A stretch of 64,000 nt of DNA from Pyricularia pennisetigena (Eukaryota; Ascomycota; Sordariomycetes; Magnaporthales; Pyriculariaceae): assembly GCF_004337985.1 (NCBI RefSeq), contig NC_043741.1, positions 6,843,937-6,907,936 of the forward strand, given 5' to 3'. The notes beneath the pieces were generated by a model, which was not told the DNA's origin, searched no databases, and saw only the letters and a list, made by a program, of their open reading frames with translations. Position 1 is the first letter of the stretch. Each line of letters begins with the position of its first letter. Of this stretch, positions 1 to 11,047 are shown piece by piece. The position numbers and the translations under genes are program-made.

Positions 1-1779
1 ATTTACTCGCTCAAGGACAACTTCAAGAGCCTGGCCGACACGGTGCAGAATGTAAAGTACCTCAAGGAGGACACCGTTGCCCGGTTCCTTGAGATCCCCG
101 ACGCGCTTGGCGTCACTCCTGTGCTGTTCCAGGCCGTGTCGTATCTGGCCGCTTTTCCCTTCTTGCGTGACGCCCCTGCCGTCCTCGGGCTCGAGCAGCT
201 CGTCATCGCCATCACCATCTTGACTGGCCGTTGGAAGAGAGTGCTCAAGAGCCCTGCAGACAGGACGAGGCTGCTCTTCAAGAGCCTAGCTGTCTATGAC
301 CGCAAGCTGTCTCGTGCGACGCTGACGCCCGTTGCAAGCCCTACGGTGGCCGAGACCAAGGGTACGTCGACCGGCTTCGCAGTGGACGAGGCGGGTGACG
401 ATGATGAGGCCGAGAACGACGGGGATGATGATCTCGTGTTGGCGGCGTTCGAGTCACTAGACTGCGTGGATGCATTTCGTCACGGAGACGCGCCTCCCAA
501 TATCCAAGGGGCCATGATACCGGCCGATAACTTTGTGCGGCTCATCATGCTGCTTCTTCTGGTGGCGCCGCTCGATCCGCAGGAGAGGCTGTCGCAGTAC
601 TCGGACCGGCTCGTCGGTCCTGAGCTCGAAGACCTACACGCCACGGCCGAGTGCGTGCTCAAGGCGTTTCTCGACGTCGAGGAGGTCCCTGGACTGACCT
701 GGTCTCGGTTCCGCAAGATCCTACCAGCGTGCTGTCCGTTCATGTTTGACGCTGGCTTCAACGCCCTCTTTAGCCACTTCCTCTTCTCGAAAAATGTTGA
801 CTTTACTAAGCCCAAGGCAAGGTTCTCAGAAGAGAACATAGGGGAGGATACCAAGTCGCCACAGAAGGCCGCTCCGGCGCAGTCAATACTCCCACAGCCA
901 TTGCTGCCTCAGGCTGGCTCGATCCTCAACGCCAATCTTCTGTCACAGCTTTCATTCTTCATCCCGGGGGACTCGCTCTTCCGCTGCTTGCGGCTGCTGT
1001 ACTCTGGCGACGAGGACGGCTTCTCCATGGGCAGCTTCGAGGGCAAGGTCTTCAACTGGCGGGCTCCTACACTGCTCCTCGTCCGGGGGCGGAGGTTGGA
1101 CGACCAACCAGACGGAACCCGCGAGTCTGCGTTTGCCGCCTCGATCCCGCCGCGCAGGTTCCCAAATGGCAGCGGTGGCGGCAGCACTGACAACAGCGAC
1201 GAGACCCTCACCTTTGGCGTCTTTATCGCGCAGCCCTGGCGACACACGCACCGGGAGTGCTTTGGCGACGAAAGCAGCGTCCTGTTCCAGCTCGGACCGG
1301 TGCACGACGTCTTCCGCGCCAGCACCCTGAACCGGGACTACGCGGGCTTCGTCAAGCCAACTGGCAGCGGCAGCCACCATGGCGGCATCACGTTTGGGTG
1401 CCCGGCGCCGTCGCCCTCCAAAGCTTCATCGGCGGCCGGCTCGCTCGTGGCGCTCGGCAGCGTGTCGCTGTTCCTGGACTCGAGCTTCGAGTTTGGCGTC
1501 TTTACGCACGACCACACGTCGCGCGGCGGCGCGTACGCCGCCAGCGCGTCGCGGCCCCGCGACTTCCAGGAGCGCTTCGCCGTCGACTCCCTCGAGGTCT
1601 GGGGCTGCGGCGGCGACGACGAGTCGAGACGGCAGGCGGAGCGCTGGGCTTGGGAGGCCAGAGAGGCGGAGGCCCGGAGGAAGATCAACCTCGGCACCGG
1701 GGACCTCGAGGCCGACCGGGCGCTGCTGGAGATGGCTGGCTTGGTTGGACAGAACAGGAGTGGTGGGAGTATGATTTGA
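1..1779 (+). CDS. RTC5: RTC5-like TLDc-domain protein (5' partial)
   Basis: The frame is open from base 1 and runs 592 codons to TGA at 1777-1779, so the start codon lies off the left edge. The beginning (YSLKDNFKSLAD, then KEDTVARFLEIPD and a stretch ending FPFLRDAPAVL) has the pattern of fungal Restriction-of-telomere-capping protein 5. The C-terminal half, from about base 950 to 1620, reads as a TLDc domain: FIPGDSLFRCLRLLYS, WRAPTLLLVRG, TFGVFIAQPWR, and LFLDSSFEFGVFTHD followed by VDSLEVWGCGG. Known for the family: yeast Rtc5 is a cytoplasmic TLDc protein that influences assembly of the vacuolar V-ATPase and was first found through telomere-capping genetics. An acidic, probably disordered linker (bases 390-440) and a Gly/Ser insertion inside the TLDc domain (bases 1165-1195) are species-specific. 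No intron is seen in the visible part. Only the N-terminal few dozen residues appear to be missing. Confidence 0.85.
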   Translation: MYSLKDNFKSLADTVQNVKYLKEDTVARFLEIPDALGVTPVLFQAVSYLAAFPFLRDAPAVLGLEQLVIAITILTGRWKRVLKSPADRTRLLFKSLAVYDRKLSRATLTPVASPTVAETKGTSTGFAVDEAGDDDEAENDGDDDLVLAAFESLDCVDAFRHGDAPPNIQGAMIPADNFVRLIMLLLLVAPLDPQERLSQYSDRLVGPELEDLHATAECVLKAFLDVEEVPGLTWSRFRKILPACCPFMFDAGFNALFSHFLFSKNVDFTKPKARFSEENIGEDTKSPQKAAPAQSILPQPLLPQAGSILNANLLSQLSFFIPGDSLFRCLRLLYSGDEDGFSMGSFEGKVFNWRAPTLLLVRGRRLDDQPDGTRESAFAASIPPRRFPNGSGGGSTDNSDETLTFGVFIAQPWRHTHRECFGDESSVLFQLGPVHDVFRASTLNRDYAGFVKPTGSGSHHGGITFGCPAPSPSKASSAAGSLVALGSVSLFLDSSFEFGVFTHDHTSRGGAYAASASRPRDFQERFAVDSLEVWGCGGDDESRRQAERWAWEAREAEARRKINLGTGDLEADRALLEMAGLVGQNRSGGSMI

Positions 1780-4700
1780 TCTGGGGAGGAGGAGCGATGG
1801 TGCTTGTGGGAGTGGGCTTGTATTTACGATGATGCAGCTTTTGATGTCTTTTTCTTTCACAAGGTGCTTCCGGGTTTTGATCTGTAGGCTGATCATGTAC
1901 ACTTTTGACACAATCAGAAAAGACTATGTAATCAATACGTACATGCTCGTGTCCTTTGTACAATTTTGGAAGCATCACTCTGGGTTTACTATGCGGCGCC
2001 TTCTGCCCTCTGCAGGTTCCGGGGTATATGTTACAAGACTTCAAATCCAATTAATCTTTTTATTGCCATAAACCACACAAGTCCAGGGGCAACATCTTCA
2101 CAACCTATATAGCCCGCGAAAGACGGGGCGAGGCGCCTTTGTAACCAAGATTGCAAACACTATCGAATGTTTACTTCCAGTCACATTTCAAAAACCAAAA
2201 CCCCGCGGCCCTGGCCGCTTCGGTGAAGAAGTGCCCTCATACCTAATCCACAAAGCTCTTACACAGTGGGCCATATAACTACTTCAAGATTGTATACACT
2301 TTGAATTATGTAGCATCGAGAGCCCTATCGGTGTTGGTCTTGATTTTTGTAATACTGTAGCTTGTGGTCTGTATGACAGCCGGCAGGAAAAAACCAGCGC
2401 AGGCAAGCTTGATTTCTTTTTCTTTTCTCCCTTTTGTGTATGCGAGGGTTTTCTTTTTTTTTTNNNNNNNNNNNNNNNNNNNNNNNNNNNNNNNNNNNNN
2501 NNNNNNNNNNNNNNNGCTTTGCCGCTTAGCAGAAACTTGTGAGCGGGCTTCTTGCTCCTTCTCGTATCTCGTATACCCAAAGTAAAACACGGCGGTTTGG
2601 CAGCGGAGACTCCCTCTATTCATAAGGCTGCCTGTTTAGGCAGCTACATATAAGTTCTCTTTTCTTGCCATCTTGCGCCGATCAATATGCTTTCCCAACA
2701 CAGAGCCAACACCCTAGAGTGTCGAACTCAATTCGGTCGGCACCAGCAGGAGCCAAGAACGCTGTCCGTTGGATAGATTGCTAGCAGTCGGGTATTATCC
2801 CGCCGGTCCTCGGTTGGGGTCCGCGGCGGTGCGGCTGTGCAAAGAAAACAACCTCGGGACGTGGTACATGATTGACAAACAAACCGGGTCCTTTATCCGC
2901 GACAACAATATACATATTTCTTGAATCTGCTGAGCCACAAACGCCAATCTCGGTGCAAATACCGAGCACTACCTGCCACCTTTTCTTTTGCTTTTTAGGC
3001 GACAATGATGTCATATCAAGCATCAGCCTTGGGTAGAAAAATAGTCGTGCAACGCTATACTGTTAGCGTATGTTTTCTCCAGCATCATATTTGATTTTCC
3101 CTCCCCCCCCTCCTTTTCTTTATGTCTTATTCTATTGTGCTCTGTTTCACCGTCCCATCCAACAGAGTTCTGGGTAGCTCCGAACGCAAGCCACTTCAAG
3201 ATCAGATTTCCCAAAGAGGCATTCCTTCCGTTTCTTCGGTCAGGTATCATTCTGTACGCCGCCAGGAAAATGCAGAAAAGAAAAAAAAAATGGCGCTTCG
3301 GGTGGTTTACCATACACGGCGTACAAACACCTGAACCGGACCACGCCGCGCCTCTCCCATGCACAAGCCAGACCTACCTTTACCTCACCATGTGATGCGC
3401 AAATTTAGAAACTCGTTGCTTGGCCGCACGCCCTCCCAGTTCTTTGGTCGGTAACCCGAGAAGCTGCAAGTTGGTGACGAAATTGATCATATCTCCATTG
3501 GCCCATCTGCTCTTGGGTGCCCCGGAACCGTATCATGGACCTAGAAAGCTATGTCGTGGCATGGCCGCATCAACATCCGGGGCCATGCCCGGCTTCCTGT
3601 CGATCATTACATCTGCTTGCTGCTGATGCGAGCCAGGAAACTGAAAGATCTGACAACCAAAAGAAAGACGCATGCCTTGAGTCTCGATATGAAGGATCCT
3701 ATACATCGTCATGTATGCGACGTGAAGCTAGACTAGAAATACTCCCCCCTGGAAACCTGATCCAATTTCGGCATATGGGACCCCGAGCTGATGCCTACAA
3801 AGTCTCTCCTGCGGCGTCGGACGATGTTACAAAAGTCTGTTGATGAGCAAGTTCGATAACAACCACCACAAGAATTGCTTGGGTAGGATGGCCCAGAGGT
3901 CCCCTCTGAGAGTGAAACCATACACACCTGTGATTTGTTGATGTCTTGCAACGTTGGACCGCACATAGAAAGGGAAATCCCGTATAAGTGCAGTAGTACA
4001 ACCCACGAAACAAGTGTCTTTTTTTTTTCCCCTTCTCCTGGATTTACGCCATGATCGTCGCCTCTTCCCCGCAGAGAAAGTTAGACACTGCATGTGGAGT
4101 TTGTTGGGCGGCAAGGTATATCAGGATCACGGTCTCGATGCCCAGCTAACCCTTACATGAACAGGGGAAATGTGCAAGATGCAGAAGAAGACGTTGGTTT
4201 CGTCAGGGATACTGTGAGTGACATTCGTCATCCCAGCATCCAAGTATCCGAGGGGGCCCTAGAACGGGTGAGCTGAGAATTAACCATTAACGCGGGGCGG
4301 AGCTTAACCTGGAAAGAGCTAAAGAAAAAAGAAAATTAAGAAAAATCACCCAAGCTCCCAACTTTTCTCGAAACTCATTGTTTAGCTCCTGCAAGAATAC
4401 CCTCGTAAAAGCATCCTAGGGCTGTGGCATATGTCCGTGACACAAACATCAAAGCCCAGGCGCGTGGGGATGGAGCAGCCCTCCTTGTTTCGAACCCGGA
4501 GAACGAGGATCCCGAGGCACACTCCACCTTTTTTTTTTCTCTTTCCAAGCGGGTAGATTTGCTGAAGAAACGGAGAAAAAAAAATTATAAAACATCAGAC
4601 GAAAGAAAGAATTTTCAGATAATACTACTCGTGGGCTGGAAGCAACCCTCCGGCTCCTGGCGATGAAGCACACAACTCTAATATCTTGCCTGCATTTAAA

Positions 4701-4913
4701 GGGGGGGTATTGCTCACCTACTGTATGTACATTATAATGGCCCCGTCCGTTTTATGGTTGAGGTAATAGAGTGCACATCATCCCGGCTGGTGATCATGCA
4801 AGCCACGACTTCCGACTGGTCCAATGCTTGTTGGTCGCAAAGTTTACACACGGGAAAGGGTCATCGGGTCTGCGGATTTCACGAGAAAAAAACAGAAGCT
4901 GAACATGGATGGT

Positions 4914-4953
<40 letters not shown>

Positions 4954-7900
4954 CTCGCAGCTCCTTGTTTGTGATTGTTTGTGAAATGGCCGATCATTGA
5001 ATGGACTTGGCGTCAACGACCGGCGAGAAGGAGAATTGCATGAACTGTTAGAGAACATGTCGTTGGATTTACCGCTTCTAGAAACTTGACTATAACCACA
5101 TCGGTCTAAACTAGACCATTTAATACAAACCTCGACGTCATGGAATAAGTGCTGCTTCTAGATGTCTAATGCCAAGAGTACAGGTCGTGCTTTTTACTAT
5201 CATTATTATTATTATTATTTGTCATTGAACTTTTGATTAGACGAAAGGGACGAGCCGAAAATGCCGTACAAAACTGCATCATGTACAGAGTAGGTAGTGA
5301 CAAAGCAGGGGAAAAAAAAGGCCTCATTTTTCAACATGCTCAATTGTCATAAGCTTGTTTTTTTTTGTCTTTTTGTCTTTCTTTCTCTCAACAAGGGGCG
5401 CACAGCGAACTTGAGACGTTAGGCGCGCGACTCATCCAACAGGGGACCCCTTAAGGTTACCTCAATCTAGCCCCGACCTTGGAGCCGCACCAAAACTTCG
5501 ATCGCACGCACACCGAGGAGGGGCCGATCGGAGACAAGTCCTGTTCAAAGAGAAAACCATAAACAATGGGTATGTAAGTAATACATGTAAAATTCAGTCC
5601 CAGGAACAAATAAACCATGGTACCGCGCCCGGTGCGACGGCCGAGCGTTGCCAGGTTTGTGGGTTCTGTGCCCACGAATTTGTGATTTTTGATGCCCATC
5701 CTTCGTCTGGTGTTTTGTCTCGCGCCATGCCATGGAGATGTCCATGTTTCATAATCTGTGAGCGAACCAGTAGCTCAACAGTGCACATAGGCGGATGAGG
5801 TACCTTGAGGTTTGAGTTACCCATTGCTGAGTGATGTTCATTCAATACTGTATACTGTAATCAGGTTTCGACCAAAGTATTGTCTATCCTTGGATGGGGT
5901 CAGGTTCAGCCATGAGCTTAGGTCGTTCTGTAAATAGCGATGCTGAAAATCCTTCCCCGGGTCCGGTTGCCGTGACCCACAATTCACCTCGGGGATTGAA
6001 ACCCGGGAGAGACTATCACACAGTAAAATTCACCGGTAGGTATACCGAGCAAGCACCGCCTGATAAGGTTTTTTTTTTTTTTTTTTTTTTAATTTTTTTT
6101 TTAAATCAGGTTGTTTTCTTCGCCAACTTCTGACTCTATCGAGTTTATCGAGTTTACACACAGTGAAGTTTGACGGTAGCAGAGCAGAGCTGGTGGTCGC
6201 CGGGGCTAACCCGATAGGGTATAGCTTATTACCCCAAGCAAGTTCGATTTTGGAGGGTCCATCACGGCCTGAACGATCTTGACCTGACATATGTGCAGCT
6301 AAACTTGCCGTCATTGAATTCTCAGCTGCGTCATCAGAGAACCCTAACCGGATTCCATCATTAAACCACCATACTGTCATTAAAGCCTTGGGATATGTCA
6401 ACATCCCCAAAGTATTCAGGGTCCAACATTTTCGACCAAGACCTGAGGTCTCCATACTTGCATTTATCCCCTCTCCCTGGTTCGCCGAGTATTCAGTGGT
6501 GATATAAGATTGTGGCAATTTTTGACGTGCCTTGATTGAATTAAACTTGAACTAAACAAAACAAAAAAAAAAAAAAAAAAAAAAAAATAAACCGGACACC
6601 ACTGCAGGGCAACTGACACAAAAATGGGTGAAGGCTGCAGCATGACGACAGCCTGCAGCTGACAGCTAACATCCAAAAGGGGGAACTCAATCAGCTAGCT
6701 ACCTACACAACACACCAGAATGATCTTTTTGGTGGCGACTGGGAAATTGCAACATCACCTATGTGCACTTTGCGCTTACCGTCAGCTGCACACTGTTGTG
6801 TACACGACCCACGGTGTATGGAAAGTATCTCTAAAAAAGAATGCCACAGAACAGAATGTCACCCAATTCGGAATCGGTAATTATACGACAGTCTGTGACA
6901 TGATTCCAAGTCTAGATAGCGTAGCTATCTGACGACATATTTTTTCTGTTATCCATAATTCGACCTCGAAACCACATGCACTGTATGTACATGACCAAAT
7001 CTCTGCTCGTACTTATGATTATCGCTGCCATGTCGATTTGAGGAAATTCTTACAGTAGCGTCTGATTGTATAGTGTCTCATTGTAGTGTAACACTTCTTG
7101 CGCCAGAAAAAAACAACATTCAATGCAGCCAAATCCTTGTTATTATGATCGATCGCCTTAATATGCGCGCGTGTATCTCAGCTAGCCAGCAATAGGAGAC
7201 GTTGTATCGTCGCCTTCTCGGAGATATACATGGCCTATCACGGTTGCCCTGTTGTATTGTGTGCATGCGGACCACCCCGGCCCGCAGATGAGCAGAGGAT
7301 GGTCCCTGTTTGGTATTGCATGAGGGCGAATACAATGCAGAGGACATATCTGTCTGGTGTGCAGAGCAGCACAGGCGAAAACGAGAAGGCTACAGGCTCG
7401 TTAGGTCAAACAGCCCTCTACCACAGACAGCCTAATCCATTTGGTGAGACGACAATGTGCAGAATAGCAGCCAATTAAAACAAAATCAAAATGAAAACCA
7501 AAGCAGAATCCTTAACGCGCGTCATGGGGGTTTTTTTTTTTTTCTCCTCTAGAGTTTTTCTCCTGTCTTGTATCGTTTCACCCAGCCCGCTCAGTAAAAT
7601 TCCACAGCCCCGGGATACAGAACCCGAGGCTGGTCCTTCTGCACAGCCACGCTGTTAAGAATTCCCACGTGTTACAGACGGGCGAGCTGGACCGTTGGGC
7701 CGGTAATCTTTATATCGTCTTCTCTTTATTGTGTGTCATCAGATGAACGCCGAGGATGACTGGCCTCCCATTCTTCACCCTTGGTTTCAAGGAGCTCCGC
7801 AAATTTTTCCGACACAACAAAGGCGGTTCCGTGAATCCACCGGTAGCCAACTGATAAAGAATCCAGATTGCACGCAGATTTACCAAACTAAGGATCCCAA

Positions 7901-7992
7901 ACCAAATGCGATGAATGTTATAATTCCAGCAATATATACCCTGTGTTCACCCATATTTCCTTCCCAATGAAACCAGCCGTAAATGCTTTTTA
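1780..7992. other. Gene-poor intergenic stretch
   Basis: No ORF here has a recognisable domain, coding-like composition or supporting splice signals; all are short and overlap one another on both strands. The stretch holds a 52-base assembly gap (2464-2515), a long poly(T) tract (about 4915-4953), a poly(T)/poly(A) pair (about 6069-6110 and 6560-6588), and an ATT trinucleotide run near 5200-5220. The first part (about 1780-2100) is the 3' flank of the RTC5-like gene. I see no tRNA and no clear transposon. Confidence 0.6.
2464..2515. other. Assembly gap (52 N)
   Basis: A run of N preceded directly by a poly(T) tract, so the gap probably reflects a homopolymer that was not resolved rather than missing gene content. 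Confidence 0.95.
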
Positions 7993-8481
7993 CTAAAACA
8001 ACAATGGCTTCTTTTGAAATTTTCCTCCGTTATAGTGCGGATCGTTAGGATCCCGAGACCACCACCCGTCAATAACGGCTTTGGGAAGAGGAAAATCTTT
8101 GGTAAGTTTCGTCGCTGTATTATAATGCCAAAAAAAATGTGAACCTTGATTGTCAAGTTCTGTCATACGATTCTGCAAAATTTCCCCTAATTTCCCCTTG
8201 TCTAGGTTGATTTGATAAATGTAATGTGGTACTTCGGGATCTTTTTCGGGATATTTTTCGTGATATTTGTGGGGAAATTTTTCATCAAGAACTCCAACGA
8301 TAAAAGATAGACCGATAAGGTCTTCATCGAGGTTTTTGGCAGTTTCAGGGGTAAAACCTTTATATTTTTTAATTATTTTTGGAGTGGCAGTGGTGGCAAG
8401 CAAAAGAGGGTTCCGGGCTAAAACATTATTCGTAAACGAAAAAAAAAGAATGGTGCTTAATATAAAGCTTTTTGCGAACAT
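7993..8481 (-). CDS. Small secreted protein, candidate effector
   Basis: A 162-residue ORF starting at the first real ATG (8481); the open frame upstream of it has no ATG. Residues 1-22 form a strong signal peptide (basic start, then a Leu/Ile/Phe core, ending NNVLA before RNP). The mature part is hydrophilic, with no cysteine and several Tyr/Trp/His residues; it holds the segments PHYIYQINLDKG and FPLPKAVIDGWW. The spacing of YIYQIN and a later IPxxxVxGWW-like block weakly recalls the C-terminal half of the LT-A-type ADP-ribosyltransferase fold, but the N-terminal Arg motif and the Glu-x-Glu motif are not visible, so I do not call that activity. Codon use is AT-rich, unlike the GC-rich core genes. 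The gene lies about 300 bases from a RIP-mutated repeat array, a setting common for fungal effectors. Pseudogene remnant or chance ORF cannot be excluded. Confidence 0.55.
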   Translation of the reverse strand: MFAKSFILSTILFFSFTNNVLARNPLLLATTATPKIIKKYKGFTPETAKNLDEDLIGLSFIVGVLDEKFPHKYHEKYPEKDPEVPHYIYQINLDKGKLGEILQNRMTELDNQGSHFFWHYNTATKLTKDFPLPKAVIDGWWSRDPNDPHYNGGKFQKKPLLF

Positions 8482-8677
8482 ATTGGAAAGAAATATATTA
8501 ACCCAGGAAAGGTATTTAAAATTCAAATATTGGATGGTTAAAGGAAGTTGAATGGAATTCGAATGCTAAAAGTTCAAATTAGTGATGGAAAAATGTGGTG
8601 ATTTATAATCGCAAGAATCTGGTTATTTTGAAAGAAATCTTTTTTATACAAATGAGCTATAAATAGGAGGTGATCTA

Positions 8678-8692
8678 TATATATATATATTT
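8678..8692 (-). promoter_or_regulatory. TATA-rich stretch upstream of the small secreted gene
   Basis: An alternating AT run lies about 200 bases upstream of the ATG at 8481, in a position where a promoter could be. It may equally be ordinary simple sequence in an AT-rich island. Confidence 0.25.
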
Positions 8693-8773
8693 TAAAAAAA
8701 AATGCCGATATATTTGCATTATGTGTTCGATTCATTTTCATCCACCGTAAATACGGGCATTGCGGTAGTTTTA

Positions 8774-9169
8774 GGGCTCATCCCTGAAGCCCAAAGCTCC
8801 ACAATTAATCCACTTCGTGGCTTAATTGCGGTTTTGCAATGTACCTGTGGGTCCATCCAAAAAACACTTTGGTTCAGGTTTGAGGACAACTTGTCGATTT
8901 TCGCCGTTTATAGCGGTATTTTTGGCCTTTTTTCGACCGACACTTTTTTATTATTCCATAACCACGCAAAATATTGAAAAAAGAAAATATCGTTAAAAAT
9001 AGCGTTTAATACCGCTATTAGCAGCGATTTAATTAATTTTTTTACCTATTGTAATGGCCGAATTGGATACCACCTGCCCTTAATCCGTTTATGGCGGTAC
9101 TATTTTTTCGATTTTTTTTAATATTATTTTTAATTTTAACCAAATTTTATAATTTTTGCACGTGGAAGG

Positions 9170-9207
<38 letters not shown>

Positions 9208-11047
9208 TTATAATAAGTTTTGGTGCATATACCGTATTATATAAACAGTTAAATAAACGGATAGGCAAAGCATATACTTTTTTATATATAATTTATAATT
9301 GAAACTCGTTTATATTTTTACCAATTTTAACGATAATAAAACCAAAACTTCAGAGATTTGATTACGTATATAAGCAAACGTCCAAATCCAATCCAGTTTA
9401 AAATTCCGGCTTTAAAAGCTATTTAATAAAAACAAATGCTAAATATGTATTTTATAAATCTTTTTGTTTTATTTCATTAATTATATATTATTTTCGTTTT
9501 GCAGCCAGATTCTGTGGTTTTTGCACGTGGGGGGTGGTATATATATACTTAATATAGTACTACAATTTGGTACGTATATCCGATTATATAAACCGCTAAA
9601 TATGCGGATAGGTAAAATATATCCAATTTTATGTTTTTACAATCGAAATGCTTTTACATTTTTACCAGTTTCAACATCAATAAAACCAAAATTTGAAAAA
9701 GTCGATTACGTATATAAATAAGCGTTAACGTAAAGTTCGATCTATAATACCGGCCCTTTTTATTTTTTTATATAAAAAAATGCTAAATTTGTGTTATTTT
9801 TGTATCTTTTGCTTTATTTAATTAAATAAAATTTATAAAAAAAAGCTCAAATAAGATTTGTTAATAAATTGATAAAGGAATGCATGATATAAAAATATTT
9901 TAGTTTTACCATTATTTGCGTAAATTATTCAATTTTTTAACAAATTGTTAGTTTATATAAAAATATTAATAAAACTTTTGTTTTAATCGATAATTGCATG
10001 CACTTTGCAGTATTAGGTCTGCTACGCTACAAAAACTGTAATTTGAACTAAAATTAGTATTATATACCATTATTTGAAATAAGAACTAAATATAATGAGA
10101 AATTACAAGTTTTACTCAATATTTTAATATCTTTCCAAATACAGTGGCTATTAAAACGCGGCCGGCATTCACATAATTAATAAACTCCAATAAATTCAAC
10201 GCAAAATACTGTATATTTTTATAATTTTTATTTACTGTTAAGAAAATGGGTTGCTAACAAGGGGTTAGGCATTAGCCTAGGTGCGGCGTGGTGCTAGTTG
10301 CGTTGTAAAAACCTGTAATTACAGGGTTTTTATACATTAAATTCACTAATTTTGGGATTAATAGATTTAATTCATTGGTGGGGGAAACTTTGCTTTATCT
10401 CCTTTACACACTCTCCGACATCGAAATGGGGGTCCACACGCCAGAAAACGTTCTGGTGCCGCACACGATTTTCCGAAAAATTATTTTGTATGCGTTGTTG
10501 AAAAAATACCCTCATTTCCATATAAACCATTTTTGGGTTCGCACTAATTTGCTAATTTGGTGAAAATTTCAACCAGGTACAGGGTGGTTAACTTGTAAGT
10601 GCAGGGTGGGTATTAAACCCAGTACAGGGTGAAACCCCATTCGCTGACTTTAAATCGCAACTCCTGCAACATATATATAAAATATAATAGAAAATCCGAC
10701 AGCCCCAATAGCCCCACTTCGGCACTATTTATTGTGGCTTATATACAGATAAAAGTGGACCTATTACATGCCAAATAACGCATATAATTAACATTTTCTT
10801 TTTTATTCGAGTATTTAATTATATACTATAGTTACACTATTTTCTTTTGCCATTATAATGCAAATATATTATATATACCCGCTATAAACGGCAAAATACC
10901 ACAAATTATCTTTATATTAATAAAATAATTATTAGCGATATCGTAACATTAGGTATATTATTAATAATACCGTTATAAACGGCGAAATAAGACAAATTAT
11001 CGTTGGTGGTACCGCCATAAACGGCGAAATGCGACAAAATGTCCTTA
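8774..11047 (+). mobile_element. Repeat unit A, with an inserted 561-base segment
   Basis: The left end begins with GGGCTCATCCCTGAAGCCC, followed by a hairpin (CAATTAA at 8802 and TTAATTG at 8822) and the block with GTACCTGTGGG. Internal landmarks shared with unit B include the block around 9050-9100 (GGCCGAATT, then CCGTTTATGGCGGTAC), a TTAGGTCTGCTA block near 10014 and GCGGCCGGCATT near 10160. The right end holds ACCGCCATAAACGGCG (11011) and stops at GTCCTTA where unit B begins. The extreme left terminus (CTCAG) is not preserved. Confidence 0.65.
10240..10800. mobile_element. 561-base insertion with 9-base inverted ends inside unit A
   Basis: Unit B has continuous sequence (around 12500-12520) where unit A is interrupted. 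The inserted segment begins AAGAAAATG (10240-10248) and ends with the exact inverse, CATTTTCTT (10792-10800). Removing it restores a good alignment to unit B. It contains three copies of ACAGGGTG-like sequence near 10577-10632 and a palindrome CCTGTAATTACAGG near 10311. It has no convincing ORF. A MITE-like element is the simplest reading; the target-site duplication is unclear. Confidence 0.5.

Noticed and set aside
1257..1911. Long Arg-rich or antisense ORFs overlapping the RTC5-like gene
   Set aside because: Shadow frames of a GC-rich coding sequence; the RTC5 frame carries the recognisable TLDc domain.
5930..6010. tRNA-like or SINE-like B box on the minus strand (GGTTTCAATCCCC)
   Set aside because: It mismatches the B-box consensus, has no matching A box at the right distance and no cloverleaf I could draw.
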